This document shows, one piece after another, positions 1 through 5,743 of a stretch of DNA of 7,226 nt. The number at the start of each line of letters is the position of its first letter. Position 1 is the stretch's first letter. The stretch spans positions 1-7,226 of the forward strand of contig CALJZV010000270.1 of assembly GCA_937983475.1 (NCBI GenBank), read 5' to 3'. The translations under genes were made by a program, and so were the position numbers. The notes under the pieces are model-generated. The model was not told the DNA's origin. It was given only the letters and a program-made list of their open reading frames with translations, and ran no database searches. The DNA comes from an uncultured Verrucomicrobiales bacterium (GTDB taxonomy: Bacteria; Verrucomicrobiota; Verrucomicrobiia; Limisphaerales; JACDHS01).

Positions 1-2
1 TC

Positions 3-497
3 CATCCGCTCTTCATCAGCGTGCATTCCAATCATCCCCGTGAATTGACCACCGAGGTTCGCGATGCCTTGGGCCGATTGGCCGACGCGGGCATCCCGCT
101 GGGCAACCAATCCGTGCTGCTGCGAAACGTCAATGATGATCCCACCGTGATGCTCGCCCACGTCCAGAAGCTACTTATGTGCCGCGTGCGACCTTATTAC
201 ATTTACCAGTGTGACTTGATTTCCGGCTCGGCGCATTTGCGGTCCAGCGTGCGGCGCGGATTGGAAATCATGGAGCAGTTGCGCGGACACACCACGGGAT
301 ATGCGGTGCCTCAATTTGTCATAGATGCGCCCGGCGGCGGCGGCAAAGTGCCGGTCAATCCCGAATATGTGCTGGCGCGCAACGACGAGCGCGTGGTCAT
401 CCGCAATTTTGAGGGGAAAGTTTTCGAATATCCCGAGGCCGCCGACGGCACGCCGCTGTTCAAGCCATCAAACATTGTCGAGCCCGAGTGGGCCTGA
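3..497 (+). CDS. kamA: Lysine 2,3-aminomutase, C-terminal part (5' end outside window)
   Basis: Radical-SAM, PLP-dependent enzyme that interconverts L-lysine and L-beta-lysine (lysine fermentation or beta-lysine osmolyte synthesis). The open frame runs from the window edge without a start, so the radical-SAM CxxxCxxC half is missing here. Visible family motifs: NHPRELT near the start, LADAGIPLGNQSVLL, RVRPYYIYQCDL, LRGHTTGYAVPQFV and DAPGGGGKVPV. By comparison with the Clostridium subterminale enzyme, the Asp of YQCDL (codon 213-215) and the Asp of DAPGGGGK (324-326) are the lysine-binding acids (D293, D330). The Lys at 345-347 is the PLP Schiff-base lysine (K337). All are present, so this part looks functional. 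The related EF-P lysyl-modifying enzyme EpmB shares these motifs and cannot be excluded without the N-terminus. The GTG at 21 is internal, not a start. pfkA begins 13 bases after the stop, suggesting one transcript. Confidence 0.93.
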   Translation, partial: HPLFISVHSNHPRELTTEVRDALGRLADAGIPLGNQSVLLRNVNDDPTVMLAHVQKLLMCRVRPYYIYQCDLISGSAHLRSSVRRGLEIMEQLRGHTTGYAVPQFVIDAPGGGGKVPVNPEYVLARNDERVVIRNFEGKVFEYPEAADGTPLFKPSNIVEPEWA

Positions 498-510
498 TTC
501 GATCCCAGCC

Positions 511-1488
511 ATGGGTTCTCAAAAAATGAAACTTGCCTTGCTCACCAGTGGCGGCGATGCGCCCGGCATGAACGCCGCCATCCGCGCTGTGGTGCGCATG
601 GGAATAGCGCGCGGCTTTGAGGTCGTTGGCATCCAGGCCGGATATAACGGGCTGTTGGCCGAACAGTTCCAAATCATGGGGCCGCGCGATGTGTCCAACA
701 TCATTCAGCGCGGCGGCACGATTTTAAAGACCTCCCGCTCGCCTGAATTCAACACGGCTGCCGGTGTTCGAAAGGCGGCGGCCATCTTGGAGCGGCACCA
801 AATCCAAGGTCTGGTGATCATCGGGGGCGATGGCTCCTTTCGCGGCGGAGAAGACCTGGCCAAAGTCTGGAAAGGACAAATCATCGGCGTGCCGGGAACC
901 ATCGACAACGACCTTTTCGGGACCGATTTTACCATCGGATTCGACACCGCCGTGGAAACCGCCCTCGAGGCCATTGATAAAATCCGCGACACGGCTGAAT
1001 CCCATGAGCGCTTTTTCCTGGTCGAGGTCATGGGCCGTCACAGTGGTTTTATTGCCCTGAGCGTGGCCATCGCCAGCGGGGCGGAGGAAGTCATTTTGCC
1101 GGAGCGAAAATCAGACATTCGCGCCATTTGCAAACGGTTGTGCGAGGGTGAGCGTCGTGGCAAAACCAGCAGCATTATTGTCGTGGCCGAAGGATGCGAC
1201 GGTGGCGCCATTCACGTTGCCGAGGAACTCAAGCGCCTGAGCCGCCATCAATACCGCGTGGCCATTCTGGGATATTTGCAGCGAGGAGGCGCGCCGGCCA
1301 CCGGGGACCGCATTCTTGCCAGCAAGCTTGGCGCATTTGCCGTGGAAATATTTGCCGAAGGCCAGAGTCGCGTCATGGTCGGCGAAGTCGGCGGCAAGTT
1401 GGTCTGCACGCCCCTGCGGGACACCTTCCGCAAGAAAAAGAAGCTGCATCCGGATCTTTTAAGAATTCACAAGCCGCTATCGTCCTGA
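511..1488 (+). CDS. pfkA: ATP-dependent 6-phosphofructokinase
   Basis: Cytosolic glycolytic enzyme phosphorylating fructose 6-phosphate to fructose 1,6-bisphosphate. From the second ATG (526) the protein is 320 aa, the same length as E. coli PfkA and almost co-linear with it; the ATG at 511 adds five residues. Neither start has a clear Shine-Dalgarno, so the choice is open. Numbering from 526: LLTSGGDAPGMN (5-16) is the phosphate-binding loop. IIGGDGS (98-104) and PGTIDND (123-129), with catalytic D127, both carry Gly where PPi-dependent enzymes have Asp and Lys, so ATP is the predicted donor. RFFLVEVMGR (162-171) contributes to the F6P site. LGYLQRGGAP (248-257) is the other F6P segment, with Tyr250 where E. 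coli has His249. Arg71 corresponds to E. coli Arg72. QRGG (61-64) and the ERRGKTSS region correspond to the allosteric effector site. It follows the lysine aminomutase gene by 13 bases and converges on the DUF1338 gene. Confidence 0.96.
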   Translation: MGSQKMKLALLTSGGDAPGMNAAIRAVVRMGIARGFEVVGIQAGYNGLLAEQFQIMGPRDVSNIIQRGGTILKTSRSPEFNTAAGVRKAAAILERHQIQGLVIIGGDGSFRGGEDLAKVWKGQIIGVPGTIDNDLFGTDFTIGFDTAVETALEAIDKIRDTAESHERFFLVEVMGRHSGFIALSVAIASGAEEVILPERKSDIRAICKRLCEGERRGKTSSIIVVAEGCDGGAIHVAEELKRLSRHQYRVAILGYLQRGGAPATGDRILASKLGAFAVEIFAEGQSRVMVGEVGGKLVCTPLRDTFRKKKKLHPDLLRIHKPLSS

Positions 1489-1562
1489 ATGTTGCGTTTC
1501 CACGTGGTGGTTGAATTGTGCCCAGTGCTGAAACGCTCCACAATTGCGGAGTTGCGTCAAAT

Positions 1563-1579
1563 GTAGGGAAAAGCCCTAC
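1563..1579. promoter_or_regulatory. Palindrome GTAGGG-N5-CCCTAC, possible operator
   Basis: A perfect 6-bp inverted repeat with a 5-base AAAAG centre, followed by an A+T-rich stretch. The size and symmetry fit a dimeric regulator site or a short hairpin. About 20 bases downstream are TTGCTT (1600-1605) and GATAAA (1624-1629), 18 bases apart, a weak sigma70-like pair. No regulator can be named; the function is inference. Confidence 0.3.
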
Positions 1580-1675
1580 TTGTAAATATAAAAACAACCT
1601 TGCTTACAGGTTCAACGGCTTTCGATAAATTGTTTCTCGACGCAAGGATAATCAGGATGGTGAGGTTTGGTGAAC

Positions 1676-1708
1676 AAGGCCACGCGAAAGCGTGGCCTTA
1701 CCTCTTTT
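1676..1708 (+). terminator. Intrinsic terminator-like hairpin, 10-bp stem with GAAA loop
   Basis: AAGGCCACGC (1676-1685), loop GAAA (1686-1689) and GCGTGGCCTT (1690-1699) form a perfect, GC-rich 10-bp stem with a stable GNRA tetraloop. It is followed by ACCTCTTTT, a short T-rich tract on the + strand. It lies 188 bases after the pfkA stop, so it either ends a long kamA-pfkA 3' UTR or ends a separate short transcript. Confidence 0.7.
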
Positions 1709-1760
1709 AACCCCTTCATTTTTCCGGTTCGGAGCAAACAGACCAAAAGACCAAAGAATT

Positions 1761-1806
1761 AGGCCGGCTCCAGATGCACAACCAATCATCTGAAGCCGGC
1801 CTTTAT
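1761..1806. terminator. Long 16-bp hairpin, probable bidirectional or minus-strand terminator
   Basis: The left arm AGGCCGGCTCCAGATG (1761-1776) pairs with the right arm CATCTGAAGCCGGCCT (1787-1802) around a 10-base loop, with one C/A mismatch. On the + strand it is followed by only TTAT. On the - strand it is followed by AATTCTTT. It could stop read-through of the minus-strand DUF1338 gene, or back up the 1676 terminator. The weak T tracts leave the direction open. Confidence 0.5.
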
Positions 1807-1831
1807 CCCCCCAAACAACGCAGCCAGATTA

Positions 1832-1895
1832 TCAGACCGTTGTTCGGCAACAATCGGGGAAAGACCGTCTGTGAGTTGGGGGAATCGCGGTCTGA
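1832..1895. other. Structured block with mutually exclusive pairings
   Basis: TCAGACCG (1832-1839) is perfectly complementary to CGGTCTGA (1888-1895), enclosing a local hairpin TTGTT-CGGC-AACAA at 1840-1853. The last six bases of the first arm recur as AGACCG at 1862-1867, which could instead pair with CGGTCT at 1888-1893. The outer flanks CCCCCAAAC and GTTGGGGG are also nearly complementary. This matches no riboswitch or RNA family that I recognise. It lies downstream of the minus-strand gene, so it could be part of that gene's 3' UTR. Confidence 0.35.
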
Positions 1896-1946
1896 ACCTT
1901 AATGTCCTGAAGTAAACAAGTAGCGCGTTTTCGGTCAAATTCCATT

Positions 1947-1976
1947 AGCAGGCACTTTAGCCTGCCGGTGCCTGCT
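1947..1976 (-). repeat. Inverted repeat spanning the DUF1338 stop codon
   Basis: AGCAGGCAC (1947-1955) and GTGCCTGCT (1968-1976) are perfect 9-bp complements around a 12-base loop. An alternative inner pairing is GCAGGC/GCCTGC (1948-1953 with 1960-1965). The TAA stop (1957-1959) sits in the loop of the larger hairpin. No T tract follows on the minus strand, so this is not a classic intrinsic terminator; it may stabilise the mRNA 3' end. Confidence 0.5.
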
Positions 1977-3633
1977 CCAAGGCGGCCTTCTCGGAAGTGG
2001 ATGTTTTGCCGTAAATTCCGAGCTGCGAATAGGTGTTCCGGACCGATTCCGCCTGCATCGCGTGGTAGAGGTCGTTCGAGTCCACGATTGTTTTGCCCAT
2101 GATTTTTTCGAGCTGTTTCTGGGTGTAAACCGGCTTTTCGGCGGCGGTGGACTGGGTGCCGTATTGCCCCAGATTGGAGGCAAAAATTCCCGCCGCGCTC
2201 ACAGGCAAAAAGTCCTCATAACGCAGGCCTTCGTATTCCACATAGCCGAGCCGGACCAGTTCCGACAGATCGGTTGTTTGAATGTTGTCCTTCGCGGCCA
2301 AACCCTTTTCCGTCGCGCTGAAACGGCCGTAAACCAGCCCTTGCGCCAGCAGTTCGGGAAGCGTCTTGGGGAATGCGGCAAAGCATTGGGCATAGGCTTC
2401 CTGGTAGGCGGCGTAGTCCTTTTTGATCAGGCCCGGATTTTTTTCCTTCATGGCTTCGGCGGCGGCCAGGCACTCATCGTAGAGTTTGCGGCCTTTCGGA
2501 GTTGTGGCGTAAAAGCGCTGTTCAATTTCCCCGAAGCGCGCGGTGTGCTCGGCGTTGACAGTGGAACCGTCGGCCTGATGGAACGTGACCGGCTCGGTTA
2601 GCGCCTTGTAGGCGTCCTGGCGCAGCAAAATGGGCGTGTCGGTCGGCGGGCCTTCGGTGAAGTCCTTGTAGCCCGAGTGCTTTAATTTACTGAGGGCCAA
2701 ATCGGGTTCCTGCAAACGGCGCTTTAATTTTTCTGCCAGTTGATTGATGGTGTTGGCGTCCACGGTTCCTGTGGAAAACTGCTGAATGTCGCGGCTGCTC
2801 AGGTGCTTGAAGTGAAGCTTCAAATAATCGGCGTCGGCGGTGTCCCGCAGGTGCGTCAACGCGCGGATGGCCCGTTCACCGAAGGTCTTTTCGTCCAGCT
2901 CGCCAAGGCAGAACTTCATGCAGGCCGTGTAGAGGTCCATGCAGAAGGTGTTTGGCGTGAGATGATTCAAATGATGCGACTCAAAGCAGGCGATGTCGGC
3001 GGCGATTTTGAATCCTGCGTCGCAAAGGTCCTTGTAAAGCTGGTAATCGCGGGCTTTGCCGGTCCACTTGAAAATGCGCGTCACGCTTTCGAGGATGAGT
3101 TCCTTGGCTTCGTCCCAGGTCAGGCCGCCCTCGGTCTCATTCTTCCGAATCAATTCCTTGGCCCGCTCGGAAAAAACCTGGCGTGTGGCAATGATGTTTT
3201 CGACGCGCTTGCGCGTTGCCGGGTCGAAGTAATCCGTCATCAGCAGCGAGGTAAAGACGCGGTGCTCGGGATTTTTGGAGGACCGGAAGGCGGTGGCGAT
3301 GATGGGCTGGCTTTTGGCGCCGACATTGGTCATGTCGTAGAAGTTGTGCGGCTCCATGCCGAACGCCGCGAACAGGCCCGTCACCCAGCGGTATTCCTCG
3401 GGCTTGCCGATGCGGATGGCGCCATGGCGTTCGCCGCTGGTTTTGTCGAGTTGCTCGTCGGAAAGCGAAAAGCCGCCGTGGATCCGTCCCAGCAGCGCGC
3501 AAACCGTTTTGTTGGACTCCCGGTTCACCAGCAGCGACTTGTCATAGAGCGGGACTTCCTTGCCGAACATGCTGGATAGCTCGGCAAAGAGCATGTGCTG
3601 CATTTGGATTTTATCGGCGAACGCGGCGCTCAT
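1957..3633 (-). CDS. DUF1338 / VOC-fold metalloenzyme, HglS-YdcJ family (2-oxoadipate dioxygenase/decarboxylase-like)
   Basis: 558 aa, longer than the roughly 450-470 aa of YdcJ and Pseudomonas putida HglS. HglS is a cytosolic Fe(II) enzyme converting 2-oxoadipate to 2-hydroxyglutarate in lysine catabolism. Family signatures: ERHGAIRIG (68-76), ESHHLNHLTPN (218-228), FGEIEQR (367-373) followed by TTPKGRKLYD, and EDFLPVSAAGIFASNLGQ (473-490). His70 and Arg74 fall at the positions I recall for the HglS metal ligand and substrate arginine. His221 or His224, and Glu369 or Glu371, would complete the metal triad; Val478 matches HglS Val402. The His-Glu spacing is about 75-80 residues longer than in HglS, so most of the extra length is a helical insert around residues 235-330. 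The ATG at 3631-3633 is the first in-frame start with a natural N-terminus, but no Shine-Dalgarno is visible. The family is firm; the exact substrate is inferred. Confidence 0.88.
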   Translation of the reverse strand: MSAAFADKIQMQHMLFAELSSMFGKEVPLYDKSLLVNRESNKTVCALLGRIHGGFSLSDEQLDKTSGERHGAIRIGKPEEYRWVTGLFAAFGMEPHNFYDMTNVGAKSQPIIATAFRSSKNPEHRVFTSLLMTDYFDPATRKRVENIIATRQVFSERAKELIRKNETEGGLTWDEAKELILESVTRIFKWTGKARDYQLYKDLCDAGFKIAADIACFESHHLNHLTPNTFCMDLYTACMKFCLGELDEKTFGERAIRALTHLRDTADADYLKLHFKHLSSRDIQQFSTGTVDANTINQLAEKLKRRLQEPDLALSKLKHSGYKDFTEGPPTDTPILLRQDAYKALTEPVTFHQADGSTVNAEHTARFGEIEQRFYATTPKGRKLYDECLAAAEAMKEKNPGLIKKDYAAYQEAYAQCFAAFPKTLPELLAQGLVYGRFSATEKGLAAKDNIQTTDLSELVRLGYVEYEGLRYEDFLPVSAAGIFASNLGQYGTQSTAAEKPVYTQKQLEKIMGKTIVDSNDLYHAMQAESVRNTYSQLGIYGKTSTSEKAALEQAPAG

Positions 3634-3641
3634 AGGTTTGA

Positions 3642-3663
3642 TTGAACCAATTCAACATTTGAA
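3642..3663. promoter_or_regulatory. Interleaved TTGAA/TTCAA repeats upstream of the DUF1338 gene
   Basis: TTGAA (3642-3646), TTCAA (3651-3655) and TTGAA (3659-3663) alternate in orientation within 22 bases, beginning 9 bases upstream of the DUF1338 start codon in a 146-base divergent intergenic region. This could be an operator overlapping the transcription start, or chance in an A+T-rich leader. No convincing -35/-10 pair was identified for either divergent gene. Confidence 0.25.
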
Positions 3664-3779
3664 CTTGATGCCAAGTTACCGCTTCTCTGGTTTTTTTAAA
3701 TACGATTTTCAATTGTTGTTGCCAGCGTCTTTCCCTTGCCGGGCTTGCGGTCGCAGGGGAGCGCTGTTAGGGTCCACTT

Positions 3780-4025
3780 ATGAAAATCGAAGTTCAGGAT
3801 GAGGCGCTTCGGGGCGTGAAACTGACCGAAGCGGAAGCGTTGCTGGACTTTGCTGTCGGCCTATACACCAATCGGCGCATTACGTTGGGACGCGCGGCGG
3901 AAATCGCCAGGCTGACGCAGTTGGACTTTCAAAAGGAATTGGGGCGGCGCGGTATTTCAGTTCATTACGACTTGGAAGACTTACAGAATGATCTTCGAAC
4001 TTTGGCAGCCTTGCGCGAAGAATGA
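3780..4025 (+). CDS. UPF0175-family antitoxin of a DUF3368 toxin-antitoxin pair
   Basis: 81 aa. The RITLGRAAEIARLTQLDFQK segment (33-52) is the UPF0175 helix-turn-helix core. It is followed by LGRRGISVHYDLEDL (54-68), the characteristic tail of the family. UPF0175 proteins are small DNA-binding antitoxins, usually encoded directly upstream of a PIN-like DUF3368 toxin, as here; they are expected to neutralise the toxin and repress their own promoter. AGGG (3769-3772) lies 7 bases before the ATG and is the likely weak ribosome site. The TGA stop overlaps the next gene's ATG (ATGA at 4022-4025), so toxin translation should be coupled. It lies divergently from the DUF1338 gene. The protein looks intact. 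Confidence in the family is high; the toxin/antitoxin roles rest on family precedent. Confidence 0.88.
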   Translation: MKIEVQDEALRGVKLTEAEALLDFAVGLYTNRRITLGRAAEIARLTQLDFQKELGRRGISVHYDLEDLQNDLRTLAALREE

Positions 4026-4147
4026 TTGTTGTCAGTGACACCTCGGTAATCACTTCGCTCATTCAAATAGGCCGCATTGGTCTGCTTCAGAAATTGCACG
4101 GCGAAGTGTTGATTCCCCAAGCGGTTTGCAACGAATTGCTGCGAGCG

Positions 4148-4156
4148 CATTTTTGA
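4148..4156 (+). other. Frameshift point CAU UUU UGA in the DUF3368 gene
   Basis: The zero-frame Phe codon UUU (4151-4153) is followed directly by UGA (4154-4156). A one-base forward slip re-pairs the same tRNA with UUU at 4152-4154, and the next codon is GAA of the downstream frame. This resembles the +1 site of prfB (CUU UGA). No strong upstream Shine-Dalgarno stimulator like that of prfB is visible, so recoding is only possible, not established. Confidence 0.5.
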
Positions 4157-4171
4157 AATTCCTTCGTTTCT

Positions 4172-4187
4172 GGAGGTAAGGCAGGTG
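4172..4187 (+). promoter_or_regulatory. Shine-Dalgarno-like GGAGG with an 8-base spacer to GTG 4185
   Basis: GGAGG (4172-4176) lies 8 bases before GTG 4185, in frame with the C-terminal toxin half. Used as a start, it would make a 99-residue fragment holding only two of the four PIN acids. The same bases encode the conserved LEVRQV strand, so the motif may be incidental. Confidence 0.35.
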
Positions 4188-4534
4188 TCGGACAGCGCGT
4201 ATGTGGCGAGGCTGAAGGTGGAACTCGATGCCGGAGAGGCCGAGGCCATCGTCTTGGCCAAAGAAGTTAGAGCGGATTTGCTTTTGATAGATGAAAAACT
4301 CGGTCGTCAAATTGCGGCGCGCGAAGGAATTCGAATGACCGGACTGATTGGATTGATAGTTGACGCCAAGCGCTGCGGGAAAATTTCATCGGCGCGAGAA
4401 GTTATTCACCAACTCGAATCTCTTGCCGGCTTCCGCGTTTCGGATGCAGTGAAAAGAGAAGCCATCAAGGCTGCCGGAGAATGACAATTGCCGGCGTTGG
4501 CTTGTTATCTTGGATTTGGTTAACGTAAACAGAC

Positions 4535-5713
4535 ATGAACTTCTTTGTTCAACGCAGTGAATTGCGCGACCTCTACGACAAAGTGGCGGCCGGTGAGCGC
4601 ATTTCCGAGGCCGACGCCCTGCGCCTGTTTGAGAGCAAGGACCTGAACACGGTGGGGGCCATCGCCGACCTGGTTCGCCAGCGCAAAAACGGCAATCGCG
4701 CCAGCTACATCATCAACCGGTACATCAATTACTCCAACTACTGCATCCTGAGCTGCCAGTTTTGCGCCTTCGCCAAAAAGAAGCGCGACGCGGACGGTTT
4801 CCAGCTTTCCACCGAGGAAATTGTCCAAAAGGCCCGTGAGGCGCTGAGTCTGGGTATCACCGAACTGCATATCGTCGGCGGACTGCACCCCTCGTTGCCG
4901 TTCAGTTATTACAAGGAAATGCTTCAGGCGTTGAAGGCGCTGGGCGCGGGGTTGCAACTTAAATGCTTCACGGCCATTGAAATCCTCCATCTGGCCTGGC
5001 TGGCGAAAAAATCGGTGCGCGACACGCTCATTGAACTCAAAGAGGCGGGCCTGGACTCGCTCACCGGCGGCGGCGCGGAGATTTTTCAAAAGGAAGTCCG
5101 GTCGCAGATCGCCAAGGGCAAGGAATCCGCCGAGGAATACCTGGACGTTCACCGCACCTGGCATCAGTTGGGCGGACGCAGCACCTGCACGATGCTGTTC
5201 GGCCATGTCGAATCGCTGGCCGATCGCGTGGATCACCTGCGGCAACTGCGCGCCTTGCAGGACGAAACGCGCGGGTTTACGGGGTTCATTGCGCTGCCGT
5301 ATCAGCCCGAGAACAACCAGATTCCCGTCACAACGCCGCCGACCGGGTTTGACTCGCTTCGGACCATCGCCGTGAGCCGGATTTTTCTGGATAACTTCGA
5401 CCACATCACCGCCTACTGGGTGGGCATGGGCATGAAGCTGGCGCAAGTGGCGTTGAGCTACGGCGCCGACGACATTCACGGCACCATCATCGAGGAGAAG
5501 ATTTTCCACATGGCCGGCGCCACCACGCCGCAGTTGCAGACCGAGGCCGAAATGATCAAGGCCATCCGCGAAGCCGGCCGCATTCCGGTGCAGCGGAATA
5601 CGTTTTACGAGCCGATCCGTGTCCTTGCGGACAGCCACCAGCCCTCGGCTACCGAGACTGAGACTCCTTCAGGCAAATCGAACGTGTTGGAGGACAATCT
5701 GGCGACGGCGTGA
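4535..5713 (+). CDS. mqnE: Aminodeoxyfutalosine synthase (radical SAM), futalosine menaquinone pathway
   Basis: 392 aa. The enzyme couples 3-[(1-carboxyvinyl)oxy]benzoate with SAM to make 6-amino-6-deoxyfutalosine, an early step of futalosine-route menaquinone synthesis. The [4Fe-4S] cysteines C70, C74 and C77 lie in NYCILSCQFCAF. Further family blocks: ELHIVGGLHPSLPF, FTAIEILHLA, LTGGGAEIF, TMLFGHVES, QDETRGFTGFIALPYQPENN, LDNFDHITAYWVGMG and GTIIEEKIFHMAGATTP. The GGGAEIF and EEKIFHMAGA blocks point to MqnE, not the paralogue MqnC. The last 30 or so residues, after NTFYEPIRVLA, are a polar, probably disordered tail beyond the usual end. The ATG at 4535 has no Shine-Dalgarno, and only 50 bases separate it from the toxin stop. 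TTGGCT (4497-4502) and TTAACG (4520-4525), 17 bases apart, form at best a poor promoter. It converges on the next gene with a 30-base gap and no visible terminator. Confidence 0.95.
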   Translation: MNFFVQRSELRDLYDKVAAGERISEADALRLFESKDLNTVGAIADLVRQRKNGNRASYIINRYINYSNYCILSCQFCAFAKKKRDADGFQLSTEEIVQKAREALSLGITELHIVGGLHPSLPFSYYKEMLQALKALGAGLQLKCFTAIEILHLAWLAKKSVRDTLIELKEAGLDSLTGGGAEIFQKEVRSQIAKGKESAEEYLDVHRTWHQLGGRSTCTMLFGHVESLADRVDHLRQLRALQDETRGFTGFIALPYQPENNQIPVTTPPTGFDSLRTIAVSRIFLDNFDHITAYWVGMGMKLAQVALSYGADDIHGTIIEEKIFHMAGATTPQLQTEAEMIKAIREAGRIPVQRNTFYEPIRVLADSHQPSATETETPSGKSNVLEDNLATA

Positions 5714-5743
5714 AAGAGCCGGGGAATCGAATGAGAATAGCGA

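Larger units (their letters stand above)
1489..1956. other. Gene-free convergent intergenic region rich in inverted repeats
   Basis: About 470 bases separate the ends of two convergent genes. I see no convincing protein gene, tRNA or rRNA. It holds at least four inverted repeats, listed separately: 1563-1579, 1676-1699, 1761-1802 and 1832-1895. A weaker 7-bp one is AATTGTG (1514-1520) with CACAATT (1539-1545). Two of these can act as transcription terminators for the genes on either side. The density of structure exceeds what two terminators need, so a small RNA or a decayed element is possible. Confidence 0.7.
4022..4484 (+). pseudogene. DUF3368 PIN-like toxin, interrupted by a +1 frameshift (pseudogene or recoded gene)
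   Basis: The frame opens at ATG 4022, overlapping the antitoxin stop, and gives MIVVSDTSVITSLIQIGRI...VLIPQAVCNELLRAHF, then stops at TGA 4154-4156 after 44 aa. The rest of the family continues in the +1 frame: EIPSFLEVRQV, DAGEAEAIVLA, ADLLLIDEKLGRQIA, MTGLIGLIVDAKRCGKI and GFRVSDAV, ending at 4484. Joining the halves at UUU gives 153 aa with the four PIN acids at D6, E38, E74 (or E72) and D90, split 2+2 between the halves. DUF3368 proteins are predicted PIN-domain RNases of toxin-antitoxin loci. Explanations: an inactivating indel, an extra T in the TTTT run through sequencing error, +1 recoding at UUU UGA, or separate translation of the 3' part from GTG 4185. The region just after E38 also looks about 8-10 residues shorter than in relatives I remember, which favours decay. 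Confidence 0.82.

Noticed and set aside
325..510. Longer start for phosphofructokinase at ATG 325
   Set aside because: It would overlap the lysine aminomutase gene by over 170 bases in another frame and add a non-family N-terminus. ATG 511 or 526 matches the normal enzyme length.
1657..1710. 17-codon ORF (MVRFGEQGHAKAWPYLF) preceded by AAGGA at 8 bases
   Set aside because: The frame runs through both arms of the terminator hairpin and stops in its tail. Length and composition are explained by the hairpin, and there is no sign of coding constraint.
2740..3579. Long open frame (279 codons) on the + strand opposite the DUF1338 gene
   Set aside because: It lies wholly within a gene with clear family motifs on the minus strand. 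Its residues mirror the codons of that gene, and no domain is recognisable.
4520..5638. 372-codon open frame on the minus strand opposite mqnE
   Set aside because: It is a shadow of the GC-rich mqnE coding sequence, which carries all the radical-SAM and MqnE motifs.
4535..5713. Assignment as MqnC (cyclic dehypoxanthinyl futalosine synthase)
   Set aside because: The GGGAEIF and EEKIFHMAGA segments and the overall length fit MqnE; MqnC has different C-terminal motifs.
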